64,000 nt of DNA from JABDMH01 sp050298535 (GTDB taxonomy: Bacteria; Bacteroidota; Bacteroidia; Chitinophagales; Saprospiraceae), in assembly GCA_050298535.1 (NCBI GenBank), contig JBNKUI010000113.1, positions 124,001-188,000 of the forward strand, given 5' to 3'. Of the stretch, positions 18,387 to 28,800 are shown in pieces. The notes beneath the pieces are model-generated. The model worked only from the letters and a program-made list of their open reading frames with translations, was not told the DNA's origin and did no database searches. The stretch's first letter is position 1. Every line of letters begins with the position of its first letter. A program made the position numbers and the translations under genes.

Positions 18387-21300
18387 CTACTCCATCAGAA
18401 TCATTTTTCTGACAGCCACGTGGTTATTCGTTTCGAGCTGATAATAGAGTATTCCTCTCGTATTTAGATCAGTGTTAGAGACTTGCCATTCCTGGTAGCC
18501 TTTTGTTACGGCTCCCTCAATTACCTTTATTCTTTTCCCAGTGAGATCAAAAATGGTCATTCTGGCTTCACCAGCTTCAGGCACTCTAAATCCAATGGTA
18601 GTTTGCACTCTGAATGGATTGGGTCTGTTCTGTAGCAATTCAAACTCAGTCCCCGTAGATAGACCAGCAGGTCTTGCATCGGCGGGTGGTGCACTGATAT
18701 CTTCCTCAGGGTCATCATATCTGGAAATTGTCTCCATGACATCATCTGCTACTACTTCTGAGACGGGTGCAATCGCACCTGCCAAATTATCGCAGCCTCC
18801 CATGTTGTTTTGTACCCGTAATATGACCTGACAGTAGTCCCAGTTGCCGTTTTCGTCTATGACATAGACATACACAGATTGCACACCTATATGACTACAG
18901 TCCAGCATCAGTTCAGTGGCACTGGCATCTGGTAGTTCAGGCATCTGCCCAACCAGGCCAATACGGAACTCAAGGTCATCCGGATCCCCACCACATACAG
19001 GTAAAGAGCTGGCATCAAATGCTTCAGCAGCAATGACTGCCATTGCCAGATCGATATTGCCATCACCCGAAGTATCCATGGGGGTGAGCTCGATGGTCAA
19101 ACTACTAATGCAAACCGGGGAAGGTTTCTTATTAGGTATGACTGAAAACTCAGCATCACAGATGCCTTCATTTTGACAGTCGTCAGTGGTGACTACTTTC
19201 AATTTATAGTCACCAGGCACCAGTCCTTCAGCAATGACCGGGAATCCATCCTCTGTTTCACTGTTCAATTCCCCATACCCACTGGCAACAGACTCACCTG
19301 TCTTCTCATCTACAACCTTCCAGCTATAACTAAGTACTCCACATTCGTCTTCCACAGAGACCATTGTGTTTAGATCGTAATCGCAACCCGATGTAGCAAT
19401 CTCTGCAGGCAGACTATCGATAGTGCATAGCGGAGGCGTAGTATCAATGAGAATGATCTTCTGCGTGCAAGTAATATAGGTACCGTCATAGTATGGATCT
19501 AACCAAAACTCAGGAGTCGCCGTTAATCCATTTCCGCACCAATCAGCGAAACACCAGGTACGAATGATTTTATAACATCCCTGGTCACCTCCCACTATTT
19601 TAAATACTTTGTCATAGTAACCGATACCCACCAGGCGGCAATCATTATCAAATACATATTTTGCATCCCCAATGACGTCAGGAGATGCAGCTCCTGCCAC
19701 ATTACCACTTCCATCTGCGGCATATTCTATTCCACAGCTGTTGACTATGGTGTCATATGGCACCTCAAACATAGCTTTTGTGATCTCACAATCATTTCCA
19801 ATCCAAATGGTTTGATGTCTGACGATCGTATCTGCCACATGTCCGGTACCTTCGATACTGCACTGACCTACAAATTTAAATACACGTTTGATGTACCCGT
19901 TGCCACAATGGTCAATGTTGACCCAAGGTTTCTCCTCGATGCAGATCAGACCACAATTATCAGCTACCTGCCCATTGGCTCTTATGTACGAGGATGTATC
20001 GTAGTAGGCCTTCTCCGTTTCATAAGTCTTCCAGATGTAGCCCAGGTGTTCGTCATAAATTAGACTATCCTTGGTTATTACATCTGTATAACACTCAAAA
20101 TTGTAATGCGTAAAGAATGTCTTATTTGGCACATTACCGTACTGATCCTTCTTTACCTTGTCATATCGACCCAATACATTTTGCAGACTGTCAAAATCAC
20201 CTTCTAAAGCTAATTCTACAGCACCCTGATAGTAGGTTTTATAGGCAGAGCAGGTGATATTCACATCCAGTAGTTCAGAAACAACCATCGGTGGTGTCTT
20301 GTCTTCTACACGGACAGTGGTCCAGCATCTGCTCCAATTGCACCAATAGTCGATAGCAAGTAGCTCCACTGTGACTTCCTGACAGGCATCTTCACAACAG
20401 AAAGGAACTTCAGTACTCCATCCCCCACCAATTTGAGATCCAATGTCAGTCCAAGTACCTGCAGATGAACTTCTGGTCAGAATTTTAAGATAATCGTCAA
20501 GTAACTTGGCAACAAGCTCAAAATCTGTTTCATCCTGTTCATCAAGACATGGCAGCAGAGACATTAGGATATTCAGTGGTCCAGTTACCACATCTAATTC
20601 ATCTGTCAGGATGATTTCATTCTCTTCCAGAATATTTCTGAAGTATGATTCATCCACTTCGTAAGGGTGATCTATACAATGCAAAGTGGCATATTTCATC
20701 AAATCATATGCCCATCCCGCCAGTACCAGACTGGAGCATGCATTGCCATCAGCACATAGCCACTCAATAAACTGGGCATAATGTGCTTCGACAGGATTAA
20801 TATGCTTATCGGTTTCCAGATTGGCATACCACAGCGAATCATGGTGCTCACTGGCATATATCAAATCTAATGGATTGTCACACAAGTCAACACCACAGGC
20901 TTCATACCAATCTGTTCGCCTGGCCAGAATCATACTAATACCACAATTATCCCATGTGCCTTCATCAAAGGCTGTGGCAGGTACCCAGACGGTTGTATCG
21001 GTCACTGTCACATTCAATCCTTTATCACAGACTGGTACTGGTTTGGTTTGATCGGTAACGACCACATAGCTTGTATCGGAAGAAATATTATGGCAATGAT
21101 CGTACGCCTCATATCGAATCAGTGTACTATCCATCTGAGGACCATCTACTAGATCAAAGTAGAACTCACTGATGGGGATCTTCACGGTTTCATGACTTTC
21201 CCAGTATCCAGTCTCATCATTATATTCAAGTACCACTGTTGCCAGATTTGGCTCGATCATAGCCTTCACCAATTTCACGTCTGTGCAAGTATCATAGACC

Positions 21301-24300
21301 ATGATGGGTGGCACATATACATGTGCAAAGCAGTCATGCGAACTAGCAGGAACAAAGACTGTCGTATCAGCATACTTAATAGTAGGTCCAATCGTGTCAA
21401 AGATCATGATCCACTGGACACAAGAATCATATGTACCTAAACAGTTATTCTTGATATACCACTCCCTACGGATAGTTGTGGGACATTCTCCATCGAAGAC
21501 AAAATCTTTGTAATTGACAAGTATATCACATATAGATGGGGGTTGCGGCCACAAAGGAATACTATCCGCCATAGGAACTCCGGTCTCGAATGGAGAAGGA
21601 TGTCCGTTCTCATCCACCAAATAGCCGGTATGGCAATACATGCTGTCTCTCTCAGGAGGACAAATCAAAGTATCTGGAAGAGATCGGATCGAGATAGTAT
21701 CCATACAGAAATAATCTTCTTTATCGTATCTGAACCGAAAAGTCCGTTTGATCTGCTTCACGATGCCTGTTGTGCAGTCTCCTAATATCAGGTCATAATC
21801 AACCAAAGTACCGGAAATCGTATCGGTACAATTAACTACCATTCGACATCTAGGGAATGTGTCATTTTCGGGTAACTGCTCAGTAGCGAAGGGATGCAGA
21901 CAATCAATCGTGTCATTCATGCTGGGAATCTCTCTGGGCAAGGGAGACTCAATCGTGATTACGACAGTATCTTGTATCATTCTATCACATGGATCATCCA
22001 GGACGGTCAGGAATAACATAATGGAGTCAGAAAGGACATCAATATCACCGGGACAATACAATCTTGCTCCAGCGTATGTGGTATCATCGAGGAAAGTTCC
22101 ATCGCCTGAGGTGGTCCAGGCCGCCATAGTAGCCCCTGTACCCATCGGCATGAAAGAAGTACCTAAAGCGGTGAGATCGACACATTCATAGCCACAAACC
22201 GTTGTGTCAGCACCAGCATTTACCGATGGAAGTAAGTAAGCATCTACGTTTATCAGCCCGGTTACATCGCATCCAGCTCCCCGATTTTCTTCAAACTCGA
22301 TTTGCATAGGCAACATAGAAATCGGGATCATCGTTGGATCGGTCACAGCCATACCTCCTACCATATATGTACCCATGCCGGAGAAGCCCCTATCCATCAT
22401 AAACTGGGCTGCATCGAACATATCACCACAAATAAATGCTGAGTAGATGAGTTGATTTGGGTTTCCCACCTCCTTCAGCAATGTCACCTTAGCGATGGCA
22501 TAACATCTATCATCACCCGGTATACTAACACGAGCCCATATCATTGAATCAGGCACAGTATTATCCAGTACCACCTCTGTACCTATTATCTTCCTGGCCA
22601 TTAGCATGCTATCTGCAGCGACTGAGTCTTCAAAGAACATGATGTCAAGTGATCCAGTGGGTTCAACACAAAAAGCGACATCCGCCAGGTCATATGTCGT
22701 CATCATGGTCATAGGATCTTCACACTCTACAATAGTACACTCATTTGCTTGAGGGCCAAGGAATGCAAAATCAATGCTATGATCGTTTGTACCAATAGGT
22801 CCTGAACAGAACATAGCGGTGACAAATCCAGGTATCATATCAGGATCGCCATCAGAATCCAATAATGTATCCATGCCTTGCATGGGAGCAGGAACTTCAC
22901 CTGAGTATCCGAGAGCCTCTAATTTTTGAAGGTCAATACGGATCTCATAGCAATGATTCGGCAGTAATTCATCAAAGATAAATTGGCCACCATTTGAAGT
23001 GGTCACCATATCTACTTGCTGATTACTATTCTCCTTGTCGTGCAACGTAAGCATAATGCCATCAATACCGTATTCTTGCGGATCCTGTATACCATTACCG
23101 TTTCCGTCACACCATACATAATTCCCCATTTCACCACCGACCAACTGTACAGCAAACTCCATATCTCCCAGTCCATTTGCTTTACCAGAAATGTACTGGT
23201 CTATAAACAAATAAGCTCTTTCTTTGGCACCAGTCTCAGTACTGTAAACATGTAAGCCCTGGGTATAAACACCACCATTATCATAGTCATTTATTCCGCT
23301 AGTCAATATTGGATTAAACACGGTATTGACTACCTCTCCAGAGGTTGGCAGTACTCCTAAACCACCGGTAAAGGACTCACCATGGTGTGCCACACTTGAA
23401 ACATAATGATCATCATAGAAGAACTCACCTGAATAACTGGGTCCGTCATCCTGTCTAAATGGTCCCTGATCGTTGGTATTGCTCTCGAGGGCAAACTCAC
23501 CATTAGTCTCAAATACTCTAAGTAAGTCACCCGCAGCATAGGAAACAATTAAGACTTGGTTTCCTAAGATAGATGGATAGTTACGATAACCAGTCTGATG
23601 TGCCCATCGATCCATCAAACCTACAACCAATCCACCATCATCAGTAAAATCAATATCAGATAAGATCGGTTGGGGATAAGCACACAGCAATGCACCTGAA
23701 CTAGAAAGTTGGTGCTGTCCTGGTACGATTCCCGTGGATTCCCATTCACTTACCCAGGCTTGCCATTCAGATGATCTCAGAGGCTGAGGATTTGTAAGGT
23801 GAGCATTTGATGCTCTTTCACGGGGATACCCGAGTGGAAAGGCTAACTCTTCGGTAAATCCTGAAGAAATACTTTCTGGATCAAATGACAACACATATCC
23901 AAACAAATGCTCCCTCGAGTGAGAAACCGAACCATCAGCAACTAATCCCAGATATCCTTTGCCATTATGAAATGTCAATCCCCATGGTCTCAAAACACCC
24001 GATTCCATTACACTTTCTCCCACGATCTCGACACCTGAAATAAGGGCCTCTGTCACTTCATTTCCCTGTTTGGAAACCAGCTCGACATCAAGAGTGGGAC
24101 CAGCTCCTTGAACATCAAATGTTACTGTAGTGGCCTTCCTGTTACCACCAGCTGCTTCTACGATATCGAAATCTGCCTGCACAACATTTCCCTCCAGCAA
24201 GATATCAAACTTACGATCCCCTATACTAAAGTTCTGCGGCTCTGCAAAATGCAGTATTACCTCATAATTTTCCTCACTGTAGATGGGAATTTCGTATTTC

Positions 24301-25529
24301 AAATTTCCAGTCAAGTATGTTTGATACAGCATAGCTTCTGAAGTACCAGCGCTCAACTGATTTCCGACGGTAAATGCCTGATAACCAGAGACACCTCCCA
24401 CGGAAAACCTATTCTTATCCCAGGCAATTCCATTGGCATCAGTAAAAGCCTCGGCACCTTCCCCGTTCTTGACACCTCCTGCATTCACACACATTCTATA
24501 ACGGAAATTAAGATTGGGTAGGCCATTGAGATCATCAATTTTATAGTGCTGAACATTGGCTGTAGCCATCGATAGATCATCAGCGCTTACATCCATCGCA
24601 ATCAATGATCTCTGTCTTAGATTGACCATCCACAATGTCTGCTCATCCTCCGTCAAATCAATATCCCCAAATCCATAGGATCCGACCTTATCAAAGGCAT
24701 CTATGTCATAGGTGGCCGTTTCAGGAGTAGACGTCAATGCATAAGGCATGGTTTCATCAACATCACCCTCTACATTTTCGCGGACTATCTCACCAAAATC
24801 CAGAGGATCACCTGAGACATTGGCGGCATCTCCGACACTGAATCCAGAAACAGAGGGTGTCCCTGAACTGTAATCTATCACATAGAGGCCATCAAGTCCC
24901 TGTGGACCTAATCCAGAATGTCTCTTGAGTAAAGCGGACGTGAAGGCACGGTTTTTAGAATTTTGATAAGCAACACCCCAAGTTGTGCCAATTTGCTCCA
25001 GTGATGCATCCATCTGAGGATCGACTTCGGATCCTCCCTTTGACTGAGCAACTCCATTCACATCATATGGAAAGGATACAAAGCCAGGTGCATCAGTTTT
25101 ACCCTCGGCAGGACCACCCTCATAACATGGCACCATAATCCTGGTTGATCCCGAAACTATATTTGGACCCGCACTGACAGGTACGGAGACTTGAGCTCCA
25201 TCCACAACAAAAAACACAGATGTTGGACCGGCTACCCCTGGAAGACGTGACTCATCGTATCCAGTCACCTGCACACGAACTCGACCATTTACATCTCCAA
25301 GTGTGGTAAATTGTCCTGGAATGTCACTGAGAAAGAAAACAGAATTTCCCACCTCATCTACTCCTGAGACTGTCAGACCGCCCACCAGGTCTTCTCCTTC
25401 ATCCTGAACGCCGTTATTGTTGGCATCCAAAAACGTGGTAATGGTAATTGCTGCCTGAGCAGAGGGGGTCGTGAAAAGCAATAGACTAAATACTGCAAAG
25501 CAGTACTTGCATCGCGCAAATATCTCCAT
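18387..25529 (-). CDS. Giant secreted multidomain protein with SdrD-B-like, malectin-like and T9SS sorting domains
   Basis: Predicted cell-surface or extracellular protein of 2380 residues. The ATG at 25527-25529 gives a signal peptide (MEIFARCKYCFAVFSLLLF...AQA). Next is an SdrD-B-like domain (TFLDANNNGVQDEGEDLVGG), a beta-rich region, a malectin-like carbohydrate-binding segment (about residues 370-500), and a second SdrD-B-like domain (WCDGNGNGIQDPQEYGIDG, about 800-870). A very long Cys- and Thr-rich array of Ig/HYR-like modules (about 1100-2200) follows, ending in a T9SS type-A sorting domain (LLQNRPNPF...GKRIKVIEG...RKMILME). The module run resembles the neighbouring 1502-residue protein. 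Adhesin or matrix role inferred; no catalytic motif seen. Confidence 0.85.
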   Translation of the reverse strand: MEIFARCKYCFAVFSLLLFTTPSAQAAITITTFLDANNNGVQDEGEDLVGGLTVSGVDEVGNSVFFLSDIPGQFTTLGDVNGRVRVQVTGYDESRLPGVAGPTSVFFVVDGAQVSVPVSAGPNIVSGSTRIMVPCYEGGPAEGKTDAPGFVSFPYDVNGVAQSKGGSEVDPQMDASLEQIGTTWGVAYQNSKNRAFTSALLKRHSGLGPQGLDGLYVIDYSSGTPSVSGFSVGDAANVSGDPLDFGEIVRENVEGDVDETMPYALTSTPETATYDIDAFDKVGSYGFGDIDLTEDEQTLWMVNLRQRSLIAMDVSADDLSMATANVQHYKIDDLNGLPNLNFRYRMCVNAGGVKNGEGAEAFTDANGIAWDKNRFSVGGVSGYQAFTVGNQLSAGTSEAMLYQTYLTGNLKYEIPIYSEENYEVILHFAEPQNFSIGDRKFDILLEGNVVQADFDIVEAAGGNRKATTVTFDVQGAGPTLDVELVSKQGNEVTEALISGVEIVGESVMESGVLRPWGLTFHNGKGYLGLVADGSVSHSREHLFGYVLSFDPESISSGFTEELAFPLGYPRERASNAHLTNPQPLRSSEWQAWVSEWESTGIVPGQHQLSSSGALLCAYPQPILSDIDFTDDGGLVVGLMDRWAHQTGYRNYPSILGNQVLIVSYAAGDLLRVFETNGEFALESNTNDQGPFRQDDGPSYSGEFFYDDHYVSSVAHHGESFTGGLGVLPTSGEVVNTVFNPILTSGINDYDNGGVYTQGLHVYSTETGAKERAYLFIDQYISGKANGLGDMEFAVQLVGGEMGNYVWCDGNGNGIQDPQEYGIDGIMLTLHDKENSNQQVDMVTTSNGGQFIFDELLPNHCYEIRIDLQKLEALGYSGEVPAPMQGMDTLLDSDGDPDMIPGFVTAMFCSGPIGTNDHSIDFAFLGPQANECTIVECEDPMTMMTTYDLADVAFCVEPTGSLDIMFFEDSVAADSMLMARKIIGTEVVLDNTVPDSMIWARVSIPGDDRCYAIAKVTLLKEVGNPNQLIYSAFICGDMFDAAQFMMDRGFSGMGTYMVGGMAVTDPTMIPISMLPMQIEFEENRGAGCDVTGLINVDAYLLPSVNAGADTTVCGYECVDLTALGTSFMPMGTGATMAAWTTSGDGTFLDDTTYAGARLYCPGDIDVLSDSIMLFLTVLDDPCDRMIQDTVVITIESPLPREIPSMNDTIDCLHPFATEQLPENDTFPRCRMVVNCTDTISGTLVDYDLILGDCTTGIVKQIKRTFRFRYDKEDYFCMDTISIRSLPDTLICPPERDSMYCHTGYLVDENGHPSPFETGVPMADSIPLWPQPPSICDILVNYKDFVFDGECPTTIRREWYIKNNCLGTYDSCVQWIMIFDTIGPTIKYADTTVFVPASSHDCFAHVYVPPIMVYDTCTDVKLVKAMIEPNLATVVLEYNDETGYWESHETVKIPISEFYFDLVDGPQMDSTLIRYEAYDHCHNISSDTSYVVVTDQTKPVPVCDKGLNVTVTDTTVWVPATAFDEGTWDNCGISMILARRTDWYEACGVDLCDNPLDLIYASEHHDSLWYANLETDKHINPVEAHYAQFIEWLCADGNACSSLVLAGWAYDLMKYATLHCIDHPYEVDESYFRNILEENEIILTDELDVVTGPLNILMSLLPCLDEQDETDFELVAKLLDDYLKILTRSSSAGTWTDIGSQIGGGWSTEVPFCCEDACQEVTVELLAIDYWCNWSRCWTTVRVEDKTPPMVVSELLDVNITCSAYKTYYQGAVELALEGDFDSLQNVLGRYDKVKKDQYGNVPNKTFFTHYNFECYTDVITKDSLIYDEHLGYIWKTYETEKAYYDTSSYIRANGQVADNCGLICIEEKPWVNIDHCGNGYIKRVFKFVGQCSIEGTGHVADTIVRHQTIWIGNDCEITKAMFEVPYDTIVNSCGIEYAADGSGNVAGAASPDVIGDAKYVFDNDCRLVGIGYYDKVFKIVGGDQGCYKIIRTWCFADWCGNGLTATPEFWLDPYYDGTYITCTQKIILIDTTPPLCTIDSLPAEIATSGCDYDLNTMVSVEDECGVLSYSWKVVDEKTGESVASGYGELNSETEDGFPVIAEGLVPGDYKLKVVTTDDCQNEGICDAEFSVIPNKKPSPVCISSLTIELTPMDTSGDGNIDLAMAVIAAEAFDASSLPVCGGDPDDLEFRIGLVGQMPELPDASATELMLDCSHIGVQSVYVYVIDENGNWDYCQVILRVQNNMGGCDNLAGAIAPVSEVVADDVMETISRYDDPEEDISAPPADARPAGLSTGTEFELLQNRPNPFRVQTTIGFRVPEAGEARMTIFDLTGKRIKVIEGAVTKGYQEWQVSNTDLNTRGILYYQLETNNHVAVRKMILME

Positions 25530-25637
25530 GGTAGTGTAGTTTTGGTTAATGATCCACGCGATTATTCGCGAGTCCCATTTCATAACTAAAAGCAGCAATC
25601 AAAATGCATGCAACAAAATCACATATTGAAAGCTTTT

Positions 25638-25645
25638 CAAAAGTA
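25638..25645 (-). promoter_or_regulatory. Candidate -7 promoter element for the 2380-residue protein gene
   Basis: Read on the minus strand the bases are TACTTTTG, matching TAnnTTTG. The site lies 108 bases upstream of the chosen ATG and after the preceding terminator. A TTG exists upstream but only 12 bases away, which is not the usual -33 spacing, so support is weak. Confidence 0.3.
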
Positions 25646-25808
25646 GTCACATTAAATCAATAATCTATCTCTTCTTATGATAAATTTTGTGTCAACAAGT
25701 GATTTTTTTCATCGAATCAATGAATATTGACATTCATAACTACGTTTAAATCAATACGAATATACATTAAACAGGGATATATATATAATATGTTGAGATA
25801 TGGAGGCA

Positions 25809-25840
25809 CAAAAAAGCCCTGACGGAAAACCGACAGGGCT
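25809..25840 (-). terminator. Intrinsic terminator of the 1502-residue protein gene
   Basis: On the minus strand AGCCCTGTCGG pairs with CCGTCAGGGCT around a TTTT loop (11-bp stem with one central mismatch) and runs into TTTTTT. It starts 32 bases after the stop codon. This is the clearest rho-independent terminator in the window. Confidence 0.88.
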
Positions 25841-25872
25841 GAGTGAGTAATCAAATGGATATTCTTTTGCTA

Positions 25873-28800
25873 TTACATAACAATCATTTTTCTTGAAATG
25901 GTAGTTCCTTCGCAAATTAAAGTATAAATGTAAGTACCAGATGAACCCACCATACGCCGATCTACTTCGACAAGATTTTCTCCTGTTACTAACAATACTC
26001 TTCTTTCATGGTAGATTCTACCATCTAAACCCCGGATCACCAGCATGGCTTCCTGTTGTTTATCGACATGGATAGCCAATTGCGTGACCGATCTGAAAGG
26101 ATTTGGTTGGTTTTGTGCCATGGATACTCCATTTTTTTGCACAAATTGCAATCCCATATCACGTGGCACATAGTATTGAGCATCATAGATTTCATTAGGT
26201 AGGTTCGTCTTTCCCAGACTTATGACGTCGCTGAGTGATCCGTACCTTTTCGATCTAATGGATACTTCATATAGGAGATCTCCCTTACTTACTTCAGTGA
26301 CCTGATCGGCATTTATCCATACCATACGCAAATGATCTCCCTTGAGATATGTATCTTCTTCTGAAACCCCAACTACTCCTGACCCTACATTCAGAATCTC
26401 AAGTGCCTCAGAATCAAATACCAGGTTTGACTGGATTCCCTCCAGCAGAACATCCTCGCTTGCATAGATATTGATAGTCTGAATTTCTCCAGGCATCAGA
26501 TCCAAGTCATCCACCTGCAGTATAAATTTTGAAGCTCCTGATCTTGCGGTTGATTCAGAATCGGCTGCATTGCCATTAATGTCACCAATCTTGATGCCTA
26601 TAAAGTCCATTTTTTCTATCTGACCCGATAGCTGAGTGAGTGCTGAGGTCTCCTCCATATCACTATTGAAGAACCTCCAAGTCTTTTCGACGGGCAAGGC
26701 TTCGGTTTTGCCCAAGATAAACTTACGTAGAATCGTCAAGTCCTGTACTGAGTGCTTACCATCTCCATTGATATCAGCCGCTCTTAGTTCAAAGGTAGAT
26801 TCAAAGTCGATTTTATTCCGAAGGAACTTGGCCAATTGCAATAGATCATAAGTTGAGATTCCTTCAATTGGTAAGTCTTCCTTCGAAGGTTGCAGGAAAT
26901 AGTTGCTGCCATCCATTTTATAGGATCCGAAATCATACGTGCCTTGCTCAGTAGTCTCAGCGGTGACTTTCACACCGGAGACGTTTGATAATGTTAGGGT
27001 CACATCATTAATACCCGCACCCTTCATATTGCTTACTCTTCCCTTTACCTTTCCAATTTCACCAGAGCATCCCTCAATAGGGCCCTGAATGGTGAGTAGA
27101 ACCTCACAAAAATCAGCATTCCCAGAAGGATCCACGACCCACATTTCCACATATGCCTGCCCAACATCGCGACATCCCATACTTAATTTTGTTGCTGTCG
27201 AATCCGGAGGCAGAAGGTTTCCCTTGGCATCTACCATACCCGTCCCCTTCCACCGAATCCGGTAGTCAAGGTCGTCACTACAGTTGTCTTGACTGCTGAC
27301 ATTCAATTCATAGGCCCAAATCTCACCCACGGCTGTATCAATTTGTCCATCCTGATCCAGATCAACAGGATACAGCTTCACTGTGGTGCTACTTAGACAA
27401 ATCGGCACCGGTTTTTTACAGTCCACTACTTTAAATCGATCCGAGCAAACCGACAGATTGTTGCATCCATCCATTGCCTCCCACGTAAGTTTATATTCAC
27501 CCTCTTGCAGATTCTCTACATATGCAGTAGCTCCCTCTCCTCGGTCCAATGGCAGATAGGTGTCGTTGTATTTCTTATAAAGAGACCATTCGATCTCAAT
27601 TTGGTCGGCAGGCGTACAATCATCAGTTACAGAAATCGTGGTATTCAAAGTACCAGAGCAATCATTGGCTATACAAACTGTGTCCAGGTCACAGTCCTCG
27701 ATTTCCGGACCATATTGATTCTTGATATAAATGATCTGTTCGTATTCATAGTAGTGGTAGTTTTGGTTTCCTACCCATTCATCATGATAGGGCTCTGTCT
27801 GTCGACACCAGTCAATAACTGACCAGGTACGAATAATCTTAATGCAGGTACTATCCGCATTGTACAAATCTGAAATCACCTGATCATCAGAATGAATTCC
27901 AATTTCGCGACATTCATCAGGATATCTCAATCTAGGTTCTGGTGTTTCTACCTCTACCAGATTACAACTATAAATCGTAGTGTCTTTGGAAGGCCAGATG
28001 ATATCATATTCATGGAGTGGACAGTCATTGTAGATCTTTATCTTTTGCTTGACCACTGTAGAATCTGCTTTATCTGCACTACATGCTCCCTTGAAAACAA
28101 AGGTTCGTTCTATCCAACCCACTCCACAAGATTCAAAAAATGACTTTTGGGTTTCAGATATTGACAGACCGCAGTTTTCTAAAACCAGTCCATTATCTAT
28201 TGTATCTGTAATCCATTCGTAGAAGTCCTCATCTGTGTATTCATGTGGGTGATAAGGATTGTACTCGTATTCTGGCACTTCTTCCAGACAAATCCTATCC
28301 TTAATATAAGTCTTGGAAGTTTCAACACCATATAATGTGCTGACATAAGAGTCATACTTTCCAAAAACGTCCCAGTTGCCTTCCTCGACATGATCTCTAT
28401 AATAATTATTGTAGGCGTAACATGAGATTTCAAGATCAGGAAGTCGATATTTCACCTCAGGCGCTGATTTGTCTTCGACCTCCACATTTACCCAAGCCTT
28501 TGCGATATTACAATGAGCATCAATGGCAATCAACTCCACCACCACAGGATGATCACTGCAGGCATCGGCACAGCAAAATGGAATTTGATCCGTCCATCCG
28601 TATCCAATATCACTTACACACATGGAATCCGGATCTTCGTGCAACCACTCCCAGAAATTATCATAATGATTTCTGACCGAGCTAAACATTGCTGAATCAG
28701 CCGTATACCCACAAGCCGTCTCCCAATCTACTCTACGACCTAAAATCTTATACAAACTACAATTGTCATAAGTACCTTCATCGAATACTGACACATCGAT

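Larger units (their letters stand above)
25530..25872. other. Intergenic region between the two giant genes
   Basis: AT-rich noncoding stretch of about 340 bases between the tandem giant genes. It contains the intrinsic terminator of the upstream gene (25809-25840) and one candidate promoter element for the downstream gene (25638-25645). No open frame of interest or RNA gene is recognisable in the rest. Confidence 0.6.

Noticed and set aside
18387..25529. Many short plus-strand frames inside the giant protein genes
   Set aside because: They are antisense shadows of an uninterrupted 2380-codon gene with clear secreted-protein domains.
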